Below, piece by piece: positions 57,876 through 64,000 of a stretch of 64,000 nt of DNA. The first letter of the stretch is position 1. Each line of letters starts with the position of its first letter. The stretch is from Tetraselmis striata (lineage: Eukaryota; Chlorophyta; Chlorodendrophyceae; Chlorodendrales; Chlorodendraceae), in assembly GCA_006384855.1 (NCBI GenBank), contig VCJN01002087.1:224458-288457 (forward strand), in the 5' to 3' direction. A program made the translations under genes and the position numbers. The notes under the pieces were generated by a model. That model ran no database searches and had not been told where the DNA came from. It was given only the letters and a program-made list of their open reading frames with translations.

Positions 57876-60260
57876 CAGCAAGGCCGCCCACCTTTGCGAC
57901 TGGCGTCGCTTCTTTTGAGGCCGGTTGCGACTATGCGGCAGCAAGGCGAGGGGGTACGTCGCTCGTGCAGCTAGCAGTCGGGGGGATGTGGGTAGGTTGA
58001 ACGCGCGATGGCGACATAAGTAGCAAGCCATAAAAATGCAAAGGTGGACAACAACATTATGTCGCAGCAAGGCCGACCACCTTGGCGACGTGTGTCGCTT
58101 CTTTTGAGGGCGGCTGCGACTCGTTGGCGGCGGGCGAGGAGATGCGTCGCTTGTGCCAGCTTTTGCACTCCGGGGCTGTGGGTCGAATGTGCGATGGCGA
58201 CATTATCATTAGCAAGCCGAAAACTGAAACAGCCCAGCATAGCCTTACCTCGCAGAAAGGCCGCCCACCTTGGCGACTCGCGGCGCCTCTTGCAAGCCGG
58301 CTGCGACTCGTCGGTAGCAAGGCGAGGTGGTGCGTCGCTCGTGCCAGCTTTTGCACTCGGGGGCTGTCGGACGAACGTGCGATGGCGACATAATTAGCAA
58401 GTCGGAAACTAACGAAACAACCTAGCATAGCCTTACAGCATCGCAGTAAGGTCACCCACCTTGGCGACTCCCGGCGCCTCTTGCGAGCCGGCTGCGACTC
58501 GTCGGCAGCAAGGCGAGGGGGTGCGTCGCTCGGTGGCTGTGGGTCGAACGTGCGATGGCGACATAAGTAGCAAGCCATAAAAATGCAAAGGTGGACAACA
58601 ACATTATGTCGCAGCAAGGCCGACCACCTTGGCGACGTGTGTCGCTTCTTTTGAGGGCGGCTGCGACTCGTTGGCGGAGGGCGAGGAGATGCGTCGCTTG
58701 TGCAAGCTTTTGCACTCGGGGCTGTGGGTCGAATGTGCGATGGCGACATTATCATTACCAAGCCGAAAACTGAAACAGCCCAGCATAGGCCTTACCTCGC
58801 AGAAAGGCCGCCCACCTTTGGCGACTCGCGGCGCCTCTTGCAAGCCGGCTGCGACTCGTCGGTAGCAAGGCGAGGTGGTGCGTCGCTCGTGCCAGCTTTT
58901 GCACTCGGGGGCTGTCGGACGAACGTGCGATGGCGACATAATTAGCAAGTCGGAAACTAACGAAACAACCTAGCATAGCCTTACAGCATCGCTGTAAGGT
59001 CACCCACCTTGGCGACTCCCGGCGCCTCTTGCGAGCCGGCTGCGACTCGTCGGCAGCAAGGCGAGGGGGTGCGTCGCTCGGTGGCTGTGGGTGGAACGTG
59101 CGATGGCGGCATAATAATTAGCAAGCCGGAAACTACATGAGCCCATAACCCATAGCCTTACATCACAGCAAGGCCGTCCACCTTGGCGACTGGCGTCGCT
59201 TCTTTTGAGGCCGGCTGCGACTCGTCGGCAGCAAGGCGAGGGGGTGCGTCGCTCGGCGGCTGTGGGTCGAACGTGCGATGGCGACATAAGTAGCAAGCCA
59301 GAAAAATGCAAAGGTGGACAACAACATTATGTCGCAGCAAGGCCGACCACCTTGGCGACTGGCGTCGCTTCTTTTGAGGGCGGCTGCAACTCGTTGGCGG
59401 GGGCGAGGAGATGCGTCGCTTGTGCAAGCTTTTGCACTCGGGGCTGTGGGTCAAATGTGCGATGGCGACATTATCATTAGCAAGCCGAAAACTTAAACAG
59501 CCCAGCATAGCCTTACCTCGCAGAAAGGCCGCCCACCTTGGCGACTCGCGGCGCCTCTTGCAAGCCGGCTGCGACTCGTCGGTAGCAAGGCGAGGTGGTG
59601 CGTCGCTCGTGCCAGCTTTTGCACTCGGGGGCTGTCGGACGAACGTGCGATGGCGACACAATTAGCAAGTTGGAAACTAACGAAACAACCTAGCATAGCC
59701 TTACAACATCGCAGTAAGGTCACCCACCTTGGCGACTCCCGGCGCCTCTTGCGAGCCGGCTGCGACTCGTCGGCAGCAAGGCGAGGGGGTGCGTCGCTCG
59801 GTGGCTGTGGGTGGAACGTGCGATGGCGGCATAATAATTAGCAAGCCGGAAACTACATGTGAGCCCATAACCCATAGCCTTACATCACAGCAAGGCCGTC
59901 CACCTTGGCGACTTGCGTCGCTTCATTTGAGGCCGGCTGCGACTCGTCGGCAGCAAGGCAAGGGGGTGCGTCGCTCGTGCCAGCTTTGCAATTGGGGGCT
60001 GTTGGGTCGACCGTGCGATGGCGACATAATTAGCAAGCCGAAAACAACAGAAGCCCAGGATAACCTTACATCGCAGCACGGCCGCCCACCTTGGCGACTG
60101 GCGTTGCTTCTATTAAGGCCGGCTGCAACTCGTCGGCAGCGGGGGCAGGGAGTGCGTTGCTCGTGCTAGTTTTTGGAGTCGGGGGCTGTCAGTCGAACGT
60201 GTAATGGCGACATAATTAGCAAGCCGTATAAAAATACAAAGGTGCACCACAACATTATAT
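57876..60260. repeat. satellite array 1, ~185-bp monomers with three-monomer higher-order repeat
   Basis: The anchor GATGGCGACATAATTAGC or close variants recurs at about 58007, 58193, 58381, 58554, 58739, 58929, 59101, 59277, 59461, 59649, 59821, 60017 and 60204, giving monomers of 172-196 bp. Three consecutive monomer types (A, B, C) form a higher-order unit of about 545 bp present at 58007-58554, 58554-59101 and 59277-59821, with near-identical copies. A fourth monomer type interrupts after the second and third units. Long open frames on both strands here are by-products of the repetition. Confidence 0.9.
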
Positions 60261-60640
60261 CGCCGCACGGCCAACCGCCCCCCCCCCCCCCCCTCTCCAC
60301 CCTGCCCTCCATCCCGCCTTTTCCGCATCTCTTACAATGGGCATGGTGGTTGTCGCGCCTTATAGCCTCCGAGCCGCTGGCATCCGGCACGCCCTCACCA
60401 CCGCCTAATGCTAGCGCCAGTCCAGAGAGTGTGGCTGCCGACGCGCCGGCTCCCTGCCCGCCGCTCTCCCCCGCGTGGCTATCGCTAGGCGTAGGCAAGC
60501 CCTCGGCCGCATCGCCAGCGGCAGCCGCCAAACTCGGCGACATGTCTGCCGCTGGCGGGCCCTGCCCCTGACCCGCCACTTACTGCGTATCGGCCCAGCG
60601 AGGTCCAATGGCCAGGGCCGCCACGCGACGAGAGCGTTTG
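60130..60640. repeat. ~500-bp tail repeat, copy 1 (copy 2 at 62600-63115)
   Basis: After the last monomer both arrays continue into a poly(C) tract and a GC-rich block that includes GCATCCGGCACGCC, GGCTGCCGACGCGCCGGCTC and GGCGACATGTCTGCCGCTGG, ending near GCGTATCGGCCC. Frames remain open on both strands in both copies. On the minus strand a GTAAGAG donor-like site follows the block in copy 2 and is altered in copy 1. Coding status is undecided. Confidence 0.8.
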
Positions 60641-61060
60641 GCATGCGGGTTAGGAGCAGCGCCGCGAGGGGGTTCGTCGCTCGGGCCAGCTTTTGCGCTT
60701 GGGGTCTGCGGGGGCCAACGTGCGATGGCGACTCAATTAGCATGCCGTAAAAGTAACAAGTGCGCAACGGCAACAAAGGTGCAGCGGGTCCAACCCACCT
60801 TGGCGACATGAGGCGCCCCTGTCGAGGCCGGCTGCGACTCGGGAGCAGCGCTTCGAGGGGGTGCGTCGCTCGGGCAAGCCTCTGCGCTCGGGGTATGCGG
60901 GGCCAACGTGCGATTTCGACTCTATTAGCGAGCCGTAAAAGTAATAGGTGCGCAATGGCAACACGTGCAACGGGGCCAACCCACCTTGACGACTCGCGTC
61001 GCCCTTGTCGAGGCTGGCTGCGGCTCGGCAGCAGGCACGCGAGGGGGTGCGTCAACACGA
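60640..61060. repeat. diverged satellite monomers
   Basis: Two weaker anchors at about 60725 and 60912 (187 bp apart) with the same neighbouring words (GTGCGTCGCTCG, GGCTGCGACTCG) show decayed monomers between the two main arrays. The following 61060-61690 is not satellite and has no recognised gene. Confidence 0.7.
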
Positions 61061-61689
61061 CTACCATACAACACGACTGCCACTCCGAGTACCAGGTCAC
61101 CCAGGCGCGCATTGTCGCGTATACCAACAGCAGGCGAGGATTGCTGCCCCAACCTTGTCGCTTCTTGCAAGCCGTCCACAGAGTTTGTTGTCGACTGAAG
61201 TGCGTTTCTGCGGGCGACAATGGGGTTTCTTGCGACTGCGACGAGTCCAGAAGGTGCCGGCAGTGCAGCCACCTTTATCTATGGCGGGCACTTTTGCATA
61301 CATCACCAGGGTCTCAGGCTCCGCTGCGCCCGGCACCACTTCAGCGGTGCCCACCCCATAGTAGAGCTGGCGATCCTGCGCTCCGCCCTCTTCCTCACGT
61401 CCTGGGGAACGATGGACCAGGACCGCGGCGGCTTGACTGCAGCGGATGGGACGGACTTGTGCGGTGCTCCGGGGGAGGTGGGTGAAGAGGAAGTGACGGG
61501 AGTGGCAATAATCGGCGGCGGGATCGCTCCTCACGGCCGCGCTTGGAGCCAGCACCACCCTGCCCGCGTTTGCCCTTGCCTTTTCCCCCTTTTTGCTTCT
61601 CCCGGCCTGCACATGCGTCACCAAAGGATTGCCGCAACTGTGAGCAAACTGTGAGGGTCGTTCAGGCCTTTTGCAGCGGGGGCAGCGGG

Positions 61690-62750
61690 TGCGTCGCTGG
61701 TGCCAGATTTTGCAGTCGGGAGGTATGGGTCGAATGTGCGATGGCGTCTACATAATCAGCAAGTCGGAAACTAAAAAAATTCAACATAGCCTTACATCGC
61801 AGCAAGGCCGCCCACCTTGCGACTGGCGTCGCTTCTTTTGAGGCCGGTTGCGACTCGCCGACAGCAAGGCGAGGGGGTGCGTCGCTCGTGCAGCTAGCAG
61901 TCGGAAGGGGGGGGGGGTCGAACGCGCGATGGCGACGTATTTAGCAAGCCATAAAAATGCAAAGGTGGATAACATCATTATGTCGCAGCAAGGCCGCCCG
62001 CCTTGGCGACGTGCGTCGCCTCGGTTGAAGCCGGCTGCGACTCGTCTGCGTCGGGCGAGGGGATGCGTCGCTCGTGCAAGGTTTGGGACTCGGGGGCTAT
62101 CGGTGGAACGTGCGATGGCGGCATAATAATTAGCAAGCCGGAAACTGCAAAAGCCTAGCTTAACCTTATATCGCAGCAAAGCCGCCCACCCTTGCGACTG
62201 GTGGCGCATGCGAGCCGGCGGCGACTCGTCGGCAGCAAGGCGAAGGGGGTGCGTCGCTTGTGCCACGTTTTGCACTCGGGGGCTGTGGGTGGAACGTGCG
62301 ATGGCGACATAATTAGACAGTCGAAAACTAAAACAGCATAGCATAGCCTTACATCGAAGCAAGGCCGCCCACCGTGGCGACTGGCGTCGCTTCATTTGAG
62401 GCCGGCTGCGACTCGTCGGCAGCAAGGCAAGGGGGTGCGTCGCTCGTGCTTTGCAATCGGGGGTTGTGGGTCGAACGTGCGATGGCGACATAACTAGCAA
62501 GCCGGAAAAAACAGAAGCCCAGGACAGCAATCTTACATCGCAGCAAGGCCGCCCACCTTGGCGACTGGCGTTGCTTCTTTTGAGGCCGGCTGCAACTCGT
62601 CGGCAGCGGGGGCAGGGAGTGCGTTGCTCGTGCTAGTTTTTGGAGTCGGGGGCTGTCAGTCGAACGTGTAATGGCGACATAATTAGCAAGCCGTATAAAA
62701 ATGCAAAGGTGCACCACACTACCACAGCATTACATCACAGCACGGCCACA
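61690..62750. repeat. satellite array 2, same family
   Basis: Anchors at about 61740, 61929, 62114, 62300, 62480 and 62670 give 180-190-bp monomers. The early monomer shares the variant GTGCAGCTAGCAGTCGG with the first monomer of array 1, and the last runs into the same tail sequence. The block therefore looks like a shortened duplicate of array 1. Confidence 0.85.
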
Positions 62751-63115
62751 ACCCCCCCCCCCCCCCCTCCCCCGCCCCCCGCCCTCCATCCCGCCTATTC
62801 CACAGCTCTTACCGTGAGCATGGTGGTTGTCGCGCCTTTACCAGCCTCCGAGCCGCTGGCATCCGGCACGCCCCCACCCCCGCCTAATGCGAGCGCAAGT
62901 CCACAGGGTGTGGCTGCCGACGCGCCGGCTCCCTGCCCGCCGCTCTCCCCAGCCTGGCTATCGCTATGCGTAGGCCAGCCCTCGCCCGCATCGCCAGCGA
63001 CAGCCAAGCTCGGCGACATGTCTGCCGCTGGCGGGCCCTGCCCCTGACCCGCCACTGACTGCGTATCGGCCCGGCTAGGTCCAACGGCAAGGGCCGCCAC
63101 GCGACGAGAGCGTTG
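62600..63115. repeat. ~500-bp tail repeat, copy 2
   Basis: Partner of 60130-60640. Differences are mostly substitutions and changes in the poly(C) tract length. Confidence 0.8.
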
Positions 63116-63760
63116 GGTGGGGGCACGTCGAGCAGACGAAGCCCTCGGTCGAGCGGGTCGGGCGGACCGGCTGGCAGACTCTCGAGAGGGTGGCCGCGTG
63201 CGGGGGGGAAGCGGGGGGGGGGGGGGGGGGGTTGCTAGGCACCTCCATCGCGATGGGACCTACCCCAGCCTGCATGGCAGTAACCGATAGCGCGAGCTGC
63301 AAGTCTCTATAGCTGCCTACTCACCAGCCGTGCAGACCTACGCCGAAGGTAGGCGGAGTCCGTTCATGTCACGGATCCGGGCGTTCGCGCCTTCTTGTGT
63401 AAGTTAAGACCCTGCATGCCTGTGTCGCGTGGGATCCTTACCTATGAATTGTCGCTAACTGTCTGCCACGGCCCGGTTTGGGTTCTGGGCAGCCTTGGCG
63501 GTGGTGGAAAGGTATACTAGTAGCGACTAGCAGTACTGCGCAGCCCCCCCTCCACTCGAGTGGGCGGGATAAGGGATGGCGGCGGCGACGGCGAGTACAG
63601 TACTTTGCGCTGTATATGTATGTCTGTAGTACATTGTTTGGCGGGTGAGCTAGTAAATTGTCCCATTTTCAGTGAGTCAAAAGTGAAGTATAGTGGCCTC
63701 TACCGTTTACGCTAGTATATTGCGCTTTTCCCGCCCCCACCACCCACCCACCTCTCCACC

Positions 63761-63985
63761 ATGAGGATACCTATCGAGATCAACAGCCGTGTGGCCGCCC
63801 GTCGAGGGCCATTTGAACCCGCTGCCCTCGGCACAGTACGCCAACAGAGGGCCTTGAAGTTTGGTAACGTCGTCGAGTCGGTCGCCAGCAACAAGTTCCG
63901 CATCAGGTGGGATGATGGCACAGAGTCATGCGAGACCACCAACGTGTTGAAGTTGCAACCCACCGGCGCAAGCGCCCTGTCCCAG
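63761..63985 (+). CDS. first exon of an unidentified gene (continues beyond window)
   Basis: ATG at 63761 opens 75 codons ending CAG before a GTGTGT donor at 63986. The peptide is basic at first (MRIPIEINSRVAARRG) and then has FGNVVESVASNKFRIRWDDG, a beta-rich segment reminiscent of Tudor/chromo-like or transposon-encoded N-terminal modules. It begins 46 bp outside the right inverted repeat of the 6.7-kb element, so it may belong to a neighbouring transposon. No function is assigned. Confidence 0.5.
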
Positions 63986-64000
63986 GTGTGTCTCCTCTAC

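Larger units (their letters stand above)
57029..63714. mobile_element. 6.7-kb inverted-repeat-bounded element containing a satellite
   Basis: Outer 67-bp inverted repeats at 57029-57095 and 63648-63714 match at 65 positions and contain GGTAGAGGCCACTATACTTC and CACTGAAAATGGGACAATTT. TA dinucleotides sit at both outer ends, which would fit a TA target duplication. Between them: a non-satellite left segment (57100-57870) with short open frames, two blocks of an approximately 185-bp tandem repeat, two copies of a roughly 500-bp tail, and a right segment with poly(G). No transposase was recognised. The inverted repeats could alternatively be two copies of some other dispersed repeat in opposite orientation. 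Confidence 0.65.

Noticed and set aside
57876..62750. Family of related proteins in the 58-63 kb region (many similar open frames on both strands)
   Set aside because: The frames repeat because the DNA is a tandem satellite. They are open on both strands at once and have no domain.

Overview
This window looks like nuclear DNA of a eukaryotic alga, most likely of the green lineage (an inference). Six multi-exon genes can be assembled whose exon phases agree at almost every junction: a cytosolic-type glutamyl-tRNA synthetase with a GST-like N-terminus, an RNA polymerase III subunit of the RPC4/C53 family, an auxin-efflux/PIN-like carrier, a GT29 sialyltransferase-like enzyme, a sulfotransferase, and a secreted LamG/cadherin-like/GT2 glycosyltransferase. 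Exons are GC-rich. Introns use GT-AG and occasionally GC-AG. Many introns carry a 10-40 nt homopolymer of C on the sense strand within a few bases of the 5' splice donor. No prokaryotic operon structure is seen.

Layout. 0-5.7 kb: 3'-incomplete GT29 gene on the minus strand. 6.4-7.9 kb: decayed or unidentified sequence and a short tandem repeat. 8.3-9.1 kb: minus-strand 2OG-Fe(II) oxygenase (prolyl 4-hydroxylase type) broken by an 8-bp tandem duplication. 10.3-12.9 kb: plus-strand PIN-like carrier. 15.3-22.5 kb: minus-strand LamG/cadherin-like/GT2 gene with 13 exons. 22.5-28.9 kb: no confident gene, with one tyrosine-recombinase relic. 28.95-35.8 kb: a cluster of nested mobile elements, made of a PIF/Harbinger transposon, a poly(A) retro-insert, a tRNA-derived SINE, and a tyrosine-recombinase element inserted inside the SINE. 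36.0-39.4 kb: plus-strand sulfotransferase, six exons. 39.4-45.9 kb: mostly non-coding, with a SINE fragment. 45.9-54.8 kb: divergent pair of GluRS (minus) and RPC4 (plus). 55.9-63.7 kb: repeat-rich block with a full SINE, a 0.67-kb foldback element built from about 18 palindromic units, and a 6.7-kb element bounded by 67-bp inverted repeats that contains a nucleosome-length satellite with higher-order structure. 63.76 kb to the end: first exon of an unidentified gene.

How it fits together. GT29, LamG-GT2, sulfotransferase and the prolyl-hydroxylase-like enzyme all suggest secretory-pathway glycan or glycoprotein modification (wall, scale or matrix), but they are separately oriented genes and not a demonstrated pathway. 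GluRS and RPC4 are housekeeping genes sharing a short divergent promoter region.

Most novel-looking items: (1) the 3.2-kb tyrosine-recombinase element with PAT/DIRS-type split direct repeats but no reverse transcriptase, whose two frames are separated only by an in-frame UGA-CGG stop; (2) the strand-coherent poly(C) tracts at splice donors; (3) the foldback element made of palindromic units; (4) the satellite with a three-monomer higher-order repeat inside an inverted-repeat-bounded element.
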